A stretch of 64,000 nucleotides of DNA from Dermatemys mawii (GCA_007922305.1 ML677364.1:18684260-18748259), one strand, 5' to 3'. Positions 35,666 through 45,705 are shown, counted from the stretch's first letter. Translations and numbers: made by a program. The notes: generated by a model from the sequence alone, not told the origin.

Positions 35666-36717
35666 TGTGATGCTGTCAGACCTAGTGCCAGCTCATGCCA
35701 ATGTCCCAAGGCCTCACTGAACATTGACAAATGCAAAGCTGAAAACTAGTCTGGCTCACTTATATGTTAGTATTGTTAAAATAGGTATTTGGCTTATAAG
35801 AGTGGTTTAATATTTAGACTTTATGAAATGCTTCTAAGTTGCTGCATGTATTAATCTTACTTATAATATTGTGTCACATGTTCTAAAGTGTTTGTTCTGT
35901 AACTATAAAAATGTTTGCTCAAACTCTAAACCCCCAGAGTCTGGTAAGAAACATTATACCAAGTGTGAAATACTAGCTTACCACAAGAGGTGTCATCTCC
36001 TGCCCAACAAAAGAAAACCCATAGATACCAGACTAACCATTGTAAAACCTCAGTGGACAAAAGCCTTGGTTGATTGCTTCCCTCGCCCCAATACCCAAGA
36101 AAAGGCACACAAATACTTCTCACATCACAGCTTGAACTCTGGGGGAAGGGAATAAAAATCATTGTCAAGAAGAAATTATTATGCCTATGTTCCTTGGACT
36201 TCAGGGAGAGGGTCAGACTTATAAGCATAAGCAAGAGATCCCCATCTTTGTAGCTTGGGTTTGCCCTAAAGGATATATTAAGCTTGCATATTACAGCAGC
36301 TTCTATCATCTTTGAAACCTAAGACTGACTCATTTGTGTGTGTATCCTTACTGGCCTTAACTTTGTAAACAGCACTTATTTCTTTTCAGAGTTAATAACT
36401 CTTTAGTTACTTTACTAAAGGATTAACTACAAGTATGCAATTGCCTGGTCCTTTAGAACTGGGAGTAACCTGAATATTCTTATGTTTGATCTAAGGAACC
36501 ATCCGTCAAAAAGGTGAACTTGGCTTGGTGGCAAGATAGCCTGGAGGGCCCAAGGGGCCGGTCTCTGACTCCCTATAGTAGTGCCTGGGGAGATTACTTA
36601 TATTTCTTCAACCAAGTAACAAGTGCAGAGAACTCACAGCCTGTTTGAGGGTCTATGTCCTGATTTTTAACAGTCTCCCCAGAAACTAGCATTCACAGTT
36701 GTAAGCCATTCTAGACA
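35666..36717 (+). mobile_element. ERV-like solo LTR, copy 1
   Basis: A roughly 1.05-kb block is alignable by eye along its whole length to 48619-49646. Shared landmarks are the start TGTGATGCTG(T/G)CAGAC, GGCCTCACTGAACA, GCATAAGCAAGAGAT/AAAAGAC, GGGAGTAACCTGAATATT, GGTGGCAAGATAG and an end CATTC(C/T)AGACA. The internal GTTAATA-CTCTTTAGT corresponds to the poly(A) region of copy 2 but has lost AATAAA. TG...CA ends and absence of coding suggest an LTR. A clear duplication is not visible (ACATC versus ACAGC is only a weak candidate). Confidence 0.65.
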
Positions 36718-37486
36718 GCCTGACAATTTCAGGGGGGAGTGCTAGTGAGAAAAACTATGATTTTAACTCAGAATTTGTGACTTGCTTTTCCTTTGTAGGA
36801 GGAATTAGTATTTTTGGACAAGGAGTAGGGACATAGCCTTTCATTGCCTACAACTCAAGGATGGAATCTATCTTCATGGATTGAGGATCTCAATCCAAAG
36901 GTCTCTGAGACATTGTTATGTAGTGGAAGCCCCCTTCCAGGTCACTCTTAAAGTACTGCTTGCTGGAGATGTGTTGCTTCAGTTTTTATCACAGTAAAAT
37001 CCACAGCAATGATTCAAGGAGACCTGTGGGGTTGTGAGTGGAACAGTGAATGTCCACGAGAAAGGGAGCAGTAATGAAGATAGAGAGAAATAGAAAAATG
37101 GGTTCAGATAGGGAGAGAAAAATTGGCCAGCGTTGTCATTTGGATGAGAACTAGCCGAGTCCAGATCATTGTGCATGAATATATTTAATAGTGAACTCAG
37201 GTGCTAATATTTCTTGCAAAGTCATCATACCAACTTAATGATGCCTTAAGCCCAGCTCCCATGATCTGTAGAGACAATCTGTCTTGTATCATGATGCTTC
37301 TGATTTTTCACCATTGTCAACATGATAGTAATTTATTTTTTTCCCCACTCACTAATTGAAGTGTTGGTCTTTCTGATGACACAGGACTTGTGGGCATGGG
37401 GAGGAGGAAATTGTCATTAACATTATAGCTGTAGGCTCACACTCACAAAAAAAGACTAAGGCATTGCAACAGGGTGTGTCAGAGAC
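36718..37486. other. Intronic stretch, nothing recognised
   Basis: No supported feature. Confidence 0.5.
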
Positions 37487-37489
37487 TAG

Positions 37490-38168
37490 GGGTATGGTTA
37501 CATTTACAAGATTATAGTGCTATTGGTTATAGCGGTCCCCTTATACAGTAATATGTATAGCGCTATTGTATGTCCACACTCAGATGTGCCAGAGGTATAG
37601 CATGGCCACATTTGGGGCACTTAATGCGGCATTAAGAGCAGCGCATTAGGGCAGGTATCCCAGCATTCAGTTGGGTGCAACGTGCTTTTTAAACGAAGAG
37701 GGTGAGGGGGGACGCGTTGTGTGTATGCAGAGGGAGAGAGATAGTGATTTTTCCGTTCTTCTGAAAGCCTGTCAGTGAACCTCCGTTCACAGAAGGCTTT
37801 GTTTTCACACAGGCTCCCTCCTTAAACATTTGCATTGCTTATCTGCCGAGTTAAGAGAGAAACTCTAAAGAGGTACTTCCGCATTCCTCCAGCCGAGTTC
37901 AAAACAAAGGGAAAGACGTCAATTGCCTTAAATGGCTCTAGGCATCTCCAGAGATCACTTGTAGCGCAGTGAGTGTCCACATTCTTGCTGTAGTGCTACA
38001 GCAGCTGCGCTACAGCCCTTATTCCCCATGCGGAGGTGGATTAACAATAGCGCTATAACTCAGCAGTTATAGCGCTCTATGTGCCTTGCCAGTATGGACG
38101 GGGAGGAGGTTGGTTATAGCGCTCGTGGGGGCTTTATAGCGCTATAAAGTGCCAGTGTAACCAAGCCC
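37490..38168 (-). mobile_element. Harbinger deletion derivative (MITE), copy 2
   Basis: This 679-bp element is the reverse-orientation counterpart of 7766-8441. Ends are GGGTATGGTTACAT and AGTGTAACCAAGCCC. The flanking trinucleotides are TAG (37487-37489) and TAA (38169-38171), a one-base mismatch in the expected 3-bp duplication. It shares the AGCGCT palindromes, the GACGCGTTGTGTG segment and the internal GAGTTCAAAACAAAGGGAAA block with copy 1. By eye the two copies are very similar end to end. Confidence 0.87.
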
Positions 38169-38171
38169 TAA

Positions 38172-38985
38172 CCTCTAGGTACCTAGAGAAAACACTGAAG
38201 TAATACTGCAATCCACACAGGCTGACTTAGGCACCTAAGGTCCCTATGCAATGGATGAAGAGAAAGAGGCATCTTTGAATGGGTTCCACAAAAGCTAGCC
38301 TGCTCAGTGGGAGCTGCCTAAACTAGCCCTGGGGTGATACCAACCTTGGGGGTGGGGGGAGGGCCGCACAGCAGTGCTCAGCCCCACCCATCCCTCAGAG
38401 ATTAGCACTTAATTCCCAGCTGCTGTAGGGAGGTACCTAGCTCTACTAAGTGATCCACATGTGGAAACCTGTATCCTAGAATCAAGCAGTTTAGGCACCT
38501 AGCTAGTTTCTTGAAGCAATGAGGTAGGTGCCCAGGTTGCTTTACCCAAAATGGCCCGTGGAGAAGGTAGTGCCGCCCAGCTTATAACTTTTAACCAAAT
38601 GATAGAGAATGCACCTGATCTCTCTCTGCTCATTCCCCAGCCTGCTTCCTACTCACTCCTCTCAGGCTCTCTTCTCCATCCTTCTCTCTTCAGGGTACAC
38701 TCCTGCCTCAGGACCAGGTTCCAAGGGTCCTACTCTCTCCCTGTGTTCCCTTGCTAATGCACAGGGAAGAGGGCTAGAGACATGCTCACTATAGCTCTTC
38801 CTTGTGGCAGCTTCCTGGCTTTATACTAGCCCAGCCCATACCTGCTCAATTGAGCTTCATCCTCCAATCAGGGATTGCTTTTCCTGCCTAATCCTCTCAT
38901 GTGGGACCTATCACACTGATTGGTCCTCTCTGAGCTTTGTTAACCCTTTCAGGATGGGTGTGTGTGAACATCCCCTCATAGAGAC
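38172..38985. repeat. Unclassified, possibly LTR-like block
   Basis: 38550-38980 is C/T-rich and closes with GTTAACCCTTTCAGGATGGG, reminiscent of the closing segment of the solo LTR at 2614-2659. The ends cannot be placed. 38172-38540 contains short TAGGCACCTA-type motifs only. Confidence 0.3.
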
Positions 38986-38989
38986 TCCC

Positions 38990-39095
38990 TGGTTAAATCC
39001 TTTCTCCCTCTCTGGTAGAGATGGAAGAATTCAACCTCGGTCTCCCACATCCCAGGTAAATGCTCTAATCACTGAGCTAACAGTTACTAGATGGG
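38990..39095 (-). repeat. tRNA-derived SINE-like sequence
   Basis: On the minus strand, TAGCTCAGTGATTAGAGCAT (A-box-like) is followed 30-odd bases later by GAGGTTGAATTC (B-box-like), the spacing of a tRNA gene. It is diverged and lacks a plausible cloverleaf acceptor, so it reads as a tRNA-derived SINE head. Relatives lie at 52285, 52990 and 58300. Confidence 0.6.
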
Positions 39096-39529
39096 CAGCA
39101 GCAGCTCCTCCGCCAGTTATCTTTTGAAGGGCATCTGATCTGATCAACAGCCTCTGAGCAGGCCTACAAGATTGGGCCTCAAATGCATTCATCCCCCGGT
39201 TCACAGATTGTTCTGGGGCCTTGGAAGAATATAGGGATATAGGCACCAGAGCATGCACTTATTGAGCTCCTGGGGGTGGGTGGGCACAGGAGCAGAAATC
39301 TGGGACTTAACTACATGGTGCATAAGAGGGGTGTGAATTCTAATGCACACCAATGTGTTGACACAATCTATGGAACTTTTAGTGTGCACCAACAGGGTCC
39401 ACTCAGGCCTGATAGTGCATTTCACATTGGCATATGCTATAAGTCACATCCTTCTAGTGCACATTGTTGTAGCATGTAGACAAGATCTTTGGTGGTGAGG
39501 GAACTTTTACCATGGAGAATGTAGGCACC
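39096..39529. other. Intronic stretch before nested elements
   Basis: Nothing recognised. It ends with TAGGCACC (39522-39529), the left target duplication of the hAT-like host element. Confidence 0.5.
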
Positions 39530-39580
39530 CATAGGTGGATTATGGGTTTGTGGGGTCCTGGGCCAGAGCAAGTGGGGGCC

Positions 39581-40359
39581 TGTACGTGAGTCCGTAGTGG
39601 CCCCCGGGCCACTGGGGTGGTGAGGAGCTACTGGCTCGCTTCTGCACCTCGGCCCCACCTTGCGGTCACAGGGGAATTAGCAGAAGGGGGTGGAGCGTCC
39701 GGAGTTAGTAACGCGCCCCCTCAGGCAGGGGAGCACCCACAGAGTTAGTAGCGCGCCCCTCAGGCCGGGGAGCGCCCGTTAGAGTTAGTAGCGCGCCCCT
39801 CAGGCCGGGGAGCGCCCGCTAGAGTTAGTAGCGCGCCCCTCAGGCCGGGGAGCGCCCGCTAGAGTTTGGGGTGTAACTCACAGTTGAACGGGCACCAGCA
39901 AGAGTCAGGATCCTCGGTAGTAGGGGGTTCCGGATCCCCATCAGCGGCCGCCTCGGCTGCCCACGGGTCACTGTCGGGCTCCGGCAGTACCTTGGGGTCT
40001 TCAGCTGCTAGCCTCTGGGGTTCTCTTGCAGCGTCCGCCTCTGTTGGCCATGGGTCCCTGCAGGTGTCCGGGAGCTCCTCGGGGTACTCGGCAGCTGGCA
40101 GGTCTGGAAACCGCAGGCTGTCCCCTAGATCAGGGCTCCCCGGCTTGGCAGCAGGGTAGGGAGGGAGCAGCCCGTGGCCTGCGTTTGCCTCTTTCCCTGG
40201 TGCAGCCCTGACTGAGCTGCGGGCCCTGCCCTTTGTACTTCCTGTCCCACCCTTCCACTTCCTGGGGGCGGGGCCAGCTTGGTCAAGGCCCGCCCACTCT
40301 GGCTGCAAGAGGGGTTCTGTTCCCTCTGGTTCAGAGGGAGGCCACCCAGCCTCCCTACA
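39581..40359 (-). repeat. Gypsy 3' LTR (779 bp)
   Basis: Plus-strand ends are TGTACGTGAGTCCG and GCCTCCCTACA. It carries four 40-bp tandem units (39704-39863) and about 500 bp of open reading frame continuous with pol. Over the ~500 bp next to the internal region I count about nine substitutions against the 5' LTR, roughly 2%. Confidence 0.92.
39704..39863. repeat. 40-bp tandem repeat in 3' LTR
   Basis: Four head-to-tail copies of a unit starting GTTAGTAGCGCGCCCCTCAG and continuing GCCGGGGAGCGCCCGCTAGA. The first copy is the most diverged (AACGCG, GCAGGG). It is GC-rich with a CpG-rich core. Confidence 0.9.
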
Positions 40360-41727
40360 TACCCCACCCCTCAAATCCGGCTCCCACCCTTCGGGGCTGG
40401 CGTCCTCACCTTCCCCTAAGCGGGAGAGGAAGTCCGCATTGGCGTTGTCCCTTCCCGCCCAGTGGTGAATCGTGAAGGCATAGGGCTGCAGGGCTAGGTA
40501 CCACCACATCAGCCTGGCATTAGTGTCCTTCATCTTATGAAGCCACTTCAGGAGCGCATGATCTGTGACCAGTGTAAAGGGGCCCCCGAGGATATAGTAC
40601 CGAAGGGCGTCGACTGCCCACTTAACCGCTAGGGCGTTCTTCTCAATGACGGAATAATTCCTTTCTCTGGGGAACAGGTTCCAGCTGATGTAGACAATCG
40701 GGTGTTCCTCGCCGTCCACCTCCTGTGAGAGGACCGCCCCAAGCCCCACTCCCGATGCATCCGTCTGGATGATGAATCTCCGATTGAAGTCAGGGCTGAA
40801 GAGTACAGGCTCACTACATAGCCAGTCTTTGACGGTTCGAAAGGCCCTCTCACATGCGGCCGACCAGTACACTCAGCGGGGGCTGTCCTTGGTCAGCAGT
40901 TCCGTCAGCGGGGCAGTAATAGTGGCAAAGTGGGGCACAAACTGGCGGTAATAGCCCGCTAAGCCCAGGAATTGTCACACCTGCCTCTTTGTGGTTGGTG
41001 CCCGATATTCCTGGAGGGCTTGGACTTTCCCGATAAGGGGGCGCACCTGTCCCCGCCCCAAGGTGTACCCCAGATATGTAGTTTCCTCCTTTCCGATGCG
41101 ACACTTTTTTGGATTGGCCAAGAGTCCGGCTGCGCGGAAGTCCTGGAGGACTGCTGCTACTTGGTTGAGATGTTCCTCCCAGTTGCTGCCATAAATGACC
41201 ACATCATCCAGATAGGCCGCGGCGTACTGGGTGTGTGGTTGCAAAATCCGATCCATCAGGTGCTGGAAGGTTGCGGGGGCCCAGTGGAGACCGAAAGGCA
41301 TCTGAGTGAAGTGGTAGAGTCCAGAAGGGGTGGCAAAGGCTGTCTTCTCCTTGGACCGCGGGTCCAAAGGGATCTGCCAGTATCCCTTAGTGAGATCCAA
41401 GGTGGTGATGTAGCAGGCTTCGCCCAGCCGGTCAAGAAGCTCATCGACGCGGGGCATTGGGTACGCGTCGAACTTCGAAACCGCGTTCACCCTCCTGAAG
41501 TCAATGCAGAAGCGCTGGCTTCCATTCGGCTTTGGAACGAGGACAATGGGGCTCCGCCACTCGCTCCGGGAGCGCTCGATCACTCCCAGCTCCAGCATCG
41601 CCTGGACTTCTTCTATGGCCTCCCTCATTCGCCGGGGCAGTGGCCGAGTTGTCTCCCGGACCACCACTCTGGGTTCGGTCTGGGTCGTGTGGTAGGTGAG
41701 GGTAGTCTGCCCAGGTCGTGTCCCCCA
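39859..41727 (-). pseudogene. Gypsy RT-RNase H frame running into the LTR, broken
   Basis: It is offset by a frameshift from the integrase frame near 41725. RT blocks include SPIVLVPKPNG, DLTKGYWQIPL (first catalytic aspartate), FGLHWAPATFQ and YLDDVVIYG. A TGA at 40975-40977 and another at 40873-40875 break the frame in the RT thumb/connection region. RNase H follows with TDASGVGLGAVLSQ, an EKNALAVKWA glutamate, VTDHALLKW and a DFLSR end. The frame then continues without a stop through the polypurine tract and about 165 codons of the 3' LTR, Pro/Glu/Asp-rich, to a stop at 39859. It encodes reverse transcription of the element RNA. There is no envelope gene. Confidence 0.9.
40360..40372 (-). 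promoter_or_regulatory. Gypsy polypurine tract
   Basis: On the minus strand GAGGGGTGGGGTA directly abuts the 3' LTR start TGTAGGG. It is the expected plus-strand priming site, and it is also translated as part of the open pol frame. Confidence 0.8.
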
Positions 41728-44630
41728 GTCTGCGGGAAGGCCCTCACTAGGCAGCGAGCCTGTTCTCGCTGCTCGTCTGTGAGTGTTTCCACTAGTTGGG
41801 GTTCATCCCGGTCCGGTCCCTCTGGCGGCTGCGGTCCTAGGTCCGGTTCGGGGGGATACAGGGCAATCAGTAGGCCCTCCCGCTCCCGCCAGGGTTTTAA
41901 GAGATTTACATGGTAGATCTGCTTTTCTTTATGGTGACCGGGTTGCCGGATTTCATAAGTAACCGGACCAGCCTGGCGGAGGACCTCGTACGGGCCCTGC
42001 CAGCGGGCTAAGAGTTTTGATTCCTCAGAGGGGAGCAAGAGGAGTACTCGGTCCCCGGGTGCAAACGATCGGGCCTGGGCGCCCCAATTATAGTACTGCT
42101 CCTGGATCCTTTGGGCTGCGTTTAAGTTCTCCCTTGCGAGCTCTCCCACCCGGGCCAGCCACTCCTGCAGCTGTAACACATACTGTAGGAGACTCTGTGT
42201 GGTGGACGGGGTATGCTCCCACGTTTCTCGCAAGAGGTCTAACACCCCACGGGGGCGTCGCCCATACAGAAGCTCGAATGGAGAGAACTTTGTGGATGCC
42301 TGGGGAACCTCTCGAATGGCCAGTAGCAAAGGGGGGAGCAGCTGGTCCCATTGGCGGAGGTCCTCGTGGGGGAAGCGTCGCAACATCCCCTTCAGGGTTC
42401 GGTTGAACCGTTCTACTACCCCATCAGTCTGGGGGTGGTAGACCGAGGTCTGCAGTTTTTGGATCCCCAGCAGGGCACACACCTGGTGGAATAACTTGGA
42501 GGTGAAGTTGGTCCCCTGGTCGGTGAGCAACTCCCGAGGCAGGCCCACCCAGGCAAAGACTTTCACGAGTTCGGCAGCGATGGTCTGCGCAGTAATACTT
42601 CGCAAGGGGATGGCCTCGGGAAAGCGAGTGGCATAGTCCATCAGGACAAGGATGTACTGGTGGCCGGCTTTACTTTTTGGAAGGGGCCCCACCAGGTCCA
42701 TTGCGACCCGTTCAAAGGGCACGCCGATGACTGGTAACGGGACCAGGGGGGCCTTCCGCACCCCAGCTGGTGCTGCTTGCTGGCAGTCTGGACATGACCT
42801 GCAATAGTCCTTTACCTCCCGGTGGACGCCAGGCCAGAAGAACCTGGCCAGGACCCTCGCCGTGGTCTTCTCTGTTCCTAAGTGACCTGCGGCTGGGATG
42901 TCATGCGCCAACTTCAGGACGGCCTGACGATGGATCCGGGGAACCACAAGCTGGGTCTGGACTTCTTGGGTTTGGGGGTCTCGATCGATACGGTAGAGGC
43001 GATCATGGTTTAGCTCGAACCTAGGCCACTGGGTGGTGCACCGGGCCGCCACGACCTTCCCATCCACCCGAGCCAGCTGCTCATAGGCAAAGCGGAGCGT
43101 AGGGTCTTCCCGTTGATCTCGGCTAAAGTCCCCCAGGTCAGGGGGCGGCCCCACCCACTCTGGGCTGCCCTGTTCAGGTGCAGGGACCAGGGTTACCCCA
43201 CTACTAGGTCCCGGGTCGGGGTCCGTCACCGGCTCCGGGTGAGCCCCCTCGAATGCCTCTTCTGGGTGTAGGGACCAGAGCACGTCGGTGAAGTCTGGCC
43301 AGTCGCGGCCAAGAACAACCGGGTAGGCCAGCAACGAGGCCATGGCCACGTTCATTAGCCGGGTAGCTCCGTTCACGGTGAGGGCAACCTGGCCCAGGGG
43401 GTACGGCTTCACATCTCCATGTATGCACTGGATCAGCACCTCCCCAATGGCAGAGTCCGCATTCGGGAGGAGCGTCCGGCGAACAAGGGTCTGTGCACAG
43501 CCGGAATCAACTAGACCCAGCACATGGCTCCCGGCGACTTTCATGGGGGCCGTTAACTTGGTTGCCGATGGGGGCCAGGCCCGCCGTTCCCCGGCATACA
43601 CCTGGCCGAAGTTGCAGTCCATCACCACACAGTCTCTTCGCAGGTGGCCGTGCTCCCCACACCGGAAGCAGGGTCCTACCCCTGGCTGCATCGGCCGCGC
43701 AGGGGCCTCGCTTGGGCCACGGGGTTGGCTGTGACCTGGTGGCCAGGCCGCGCGTCTTGAGGTCATGTGTTGTGGAGGCTCTAGGTGCCAGGAAGAGTCA
43801 GTCCAGCGGCCGTCAGGTCGGCGGGTACGGGTTGGTGCATTCATCTTGGACGGCGACCCCCTCTCAAGCCTCTGTGGGCCAGGGCCGGGGCTTGGTGGAT
43901 GGGTGGATGGTCCAGTCGGGGCTTCTGATTCCAGGAAGTTTTCCATAAGGGTGACAGCGGCCTTTAGGGGCTGCAGTCGGTGCCGTAACACCCATGCCCT
44001 CCCCTGGGTTGGGAGGATGTGCACGAACTGCTCGAGGATAACTTGTTCTGTCACCTCGGCCGCAGTCCGACGCTCCGGCTGGAGCCACCGGCAGCCGGCA
44101 TCCTTTAGTTCCTGGGCCACGGCCCGTGGTCGGGCCCCTGGTGGGTAGGTCTTTCTGCGAAACCAGCGTCAAAACGTCTCAGCGGTAATATCTAAGGTGT
44201 CCAGGATCGCGGCCTTTACTCGAGCATAGATGCGGGCCTCATCATCTGGGAGTCCTCGATATGCCCTCTGGGCGGGCCCCGTCAGGTAGGGGCCGAGGAG
44301 GGTCGCCCACTGGTCAGGTGCCCAGCCAGCCATGGAGGCAACCCGCTCGAAGGTCAAGAGATAGGCTTCTGGGTCGTCATCCGGCCCCATCTTGGTCAGA
44401 TGGATCGGGGGTGCCGGAGGGGTTGGGACGGCTGGCCCAACCGGTTGAGCCCCCGCTGGGGCTGGCCAGAGAGTTGCGAGTTGCTGGAAGCACTGGGTTT
44501 GTTGTTCGCGGTGTTGGACCCCCAAGGTGTGGAACAGCTGCTGCTGCTGAGTGCTCAGCTGCTGGACTAGCTGCTGCTGCTGCTGTTGCTGGCTATCTGC
44601 CAGGAATTGAATGAGCTTCTCCAGATCCAT
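41625..44630 (-). pseudogene. Gypsy gag-protease-integrase polyprotein, broken
   Basis: One reading frame runs from ATG at 44630 to a stop at 41625, broken by a TGA at 44169-44171. The first 153 codons hold a glutamine-rich N-terminus and a capsid-like segment (DDDPEAYLLTFERVA). The 831-codon remainder starts with a segment resembling a SCAN domain (EQFVHILP...RAWVLRH, about residues 29-47). It continues with a CCHC knuckle ([14 protein letters not shown], 151-164) and the protease active site DSG (205-207). The integrase has zinc ligands around H406, H413, C443, C446, catalytic D475, D534 and E570 (D-x35-E), and a GPY/F-type C-terminal module near 705-725. Gag and integrase are thus in a single frame, with no separate pol start. 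SCAN domains of vertebrate zinc-finger proteins are known to derive from a Gmr1-like Gag. The 3' end loses frame near 41725 before RT. Confidence 0.92.
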
Positions 44631-44696
44631 GATAGTTTAGGGAACTGTCAAGGACCTGCCTGTGCTAGTCCCTTACGGCAGGGACAAGGACTCGAA

Positions 44697-44714
44697 TGCC
44701 TGCATTCTCCACCA
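44697..44714 (-). promoter_or_regulatory. Gypsy primer-binding site
   Basis: Two bases inside the 5' LTR the minus strand reads TGGTGGAGAATGCAGGCA. The TGG start matches a tRNA 3' CCA and the position is right for minus-strand DNA priming. I could not name the complementary tRNA. Confidence 0.65.
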
Positions 44715-44837
44715 ATTGTACGCGAGTCCGTAGTGGCCCCCGGGCCACTGGGGTGGTGAGGAGCTACTGGCTCGCTTCTGCACCTCGGCCCCACCTCCCG
44801 GTCACAGGGGAATTAGCGGCGGGGGGTGGAGCCCGGA

Positions 44838-45027
44838 GTTAGTAACGCGCCCCCTCAGGCAGGGGAGCGCCCACAGAGTTAGTAGCGCGCGCCTCAGGCA
44901 GGGGACCGCCCACAGAGTTAGTAGCGCGCCCCTCAGGCAGGAGAGCGCCCACANNNNNNNNNNCCTCAGGCAGGAGAGCGCCCACAGAGTTAGTAGCGCG
45001 CCCCTCAGGCCGGGGAGCGCCCGCTAG
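44838..45027. repeat. 40-bp tandem repeat in 5' LTR, gapped
   Basis: About five copies of the unit found in the 3' LTR. Most carry GCAGG in place of GCCGG. Ten Ns at 44954-44963 fall inside the array, so its true copy number is uncertain. Confidence 0.85.
44954..44963. other. Assembly gap (10 N)
   Basis: A run of exactly ten Ns lies inside the LTR tandem repeat; it is likely a placeholder for an unresolved array. Confidence 0.99.
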
Positions 45028-45705
45028 AGTTTGGGGTGTAACTCACAGTCGAACGGGCACCAGCAAGAGTCAGGATCCTCGGTAGCAGGGGGTTCCAGAT
45101 CCCCATCAGCGGCCGCCTCGGCTGCCCACGGGTCACTGTCGGGCTCCGGCAGTACCTTGGGGTCTTCAGCTGCTAGCCTCTGGGGTTCTCTTGCAGCGTC
45201 CGCCTCTGTTGGCCATGGGTCTCTGCAGGTGTCCGGGAGCTCCTCGGGGTACTCGGCAGCCGGCAGGTCTGGAAACCGCAGGCTGTCCCCTAGATCAGGG
45301 CTCCCCGGCTTGGCAGCAGGGTAGGGAGGGAGCAGCCCGTGGCCTGCGTTTGCCTCCTTCCCCGGTGCAGCCCTGACTGAGCTGCGGGCCCTGCCCTTTG
45401 TACTTCCTGTCCCACCCTTCCACTTCCTGGGGGCGGGGCCAGCTTGGTCAAGGCCCGCCCACTCCAGCTGCAAGAGGGGTTCTGTTCCCTCTGGTTCAGA
45501 GGGAGGCCACCCAGCCTCCCTACAGGGCCCCTTCCCACACCTTTGGCCTGCAGTCCCTGCCTGGCACTACTGTTGGGGAGTGGGGTCAGGGCATGGGGGC
45601 TTCCCCCACCTTCCGGCAGTCCTGCTAGAGAGCAAGGTTGGGGCGCCCATTTTTCTGGGGGCCCTGGGCACAGGCCCCAGTGGCTAATCCACCACAATAG
45701 GCACC

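Larger units (their letters stand above)
39581..45524 (-). mobile_element. Full-length Gmr1-type Ty3/Gypsy retrotransposon
   Basis: 5944 bp bounded by two direct LTRs and an exact 5-bp duplication GGGCC (39576-39580 and 45525-45529). Read on the minus strand the order is 5' LTR, primer-binding site, gag with a SCAN-like capsid segment, CCHC knuckle, aspartic protease, integrase, RT, RNase H, polypurine tract, 3' LTR. Integrase upstream of RT is the reverse of ordinary Gypsy and is the known hallmark of the Gmr1 clade, first described from cod. The copy is defective: in-frame stops lie at 44169, 40975 and 40873, and a frameshift falls near 41725. All three stops are TGA, and at least two fit CpG decay. 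It contains a 10-N assembly gap in the 5' LTR. Confidence 0.93.
44717..45524 (-). repeat. Gypsy 5' LTR (about 808 bp, with gap)
   Basis: Same ends as the 3' LTR (TGTACGCGAGTCCG and GCCTCCCTACA). It has about five 40-bp tandem units, more than the 3' LTR, interrupted by ten Ns at 44954-44963. A 149-codon frame (45024-45473) equivalent to the LTR part of the pol frame is still open here. Confidence 0.9.
39530..45697. mobile_element. hAT-like element split by the Gypsy insertion
   Basis: The outer parts 39530-39580 and 45525-45697 form one small element. Its ends CATAGGTGGATTATGG and (complement) TTGTGGTGGATTAGCC are inverted, and the exact 8-mer TAGGCACC flanks it at 39522-39529 and 45698-45705. 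Without the Gypsy and one copy of its duplication the element is about 219 bp. No ORF is present. It must predate the Gypsy. Confidence 0.8.

Noticed and set aside
35926..36309. 127-codon minus-strand frame
   Set aside because: Falls inside the ERV-like LTR and is not open in the homologous copy at 48.6 kb as far as can be seen.
40972..41916. 314-codon plus-strand open frame
   Set aside because: It is the antisense shadow of the GC-rich Gypsy pol region; the minus strand carries recognisable RT and integrase motifs.
39704..45027. CRISPR-like regularly spaced repeats
   Set aside because: The 40-bp units are head to tail without spacers, inside retrotransposon LTRs in a vertebrate genome.
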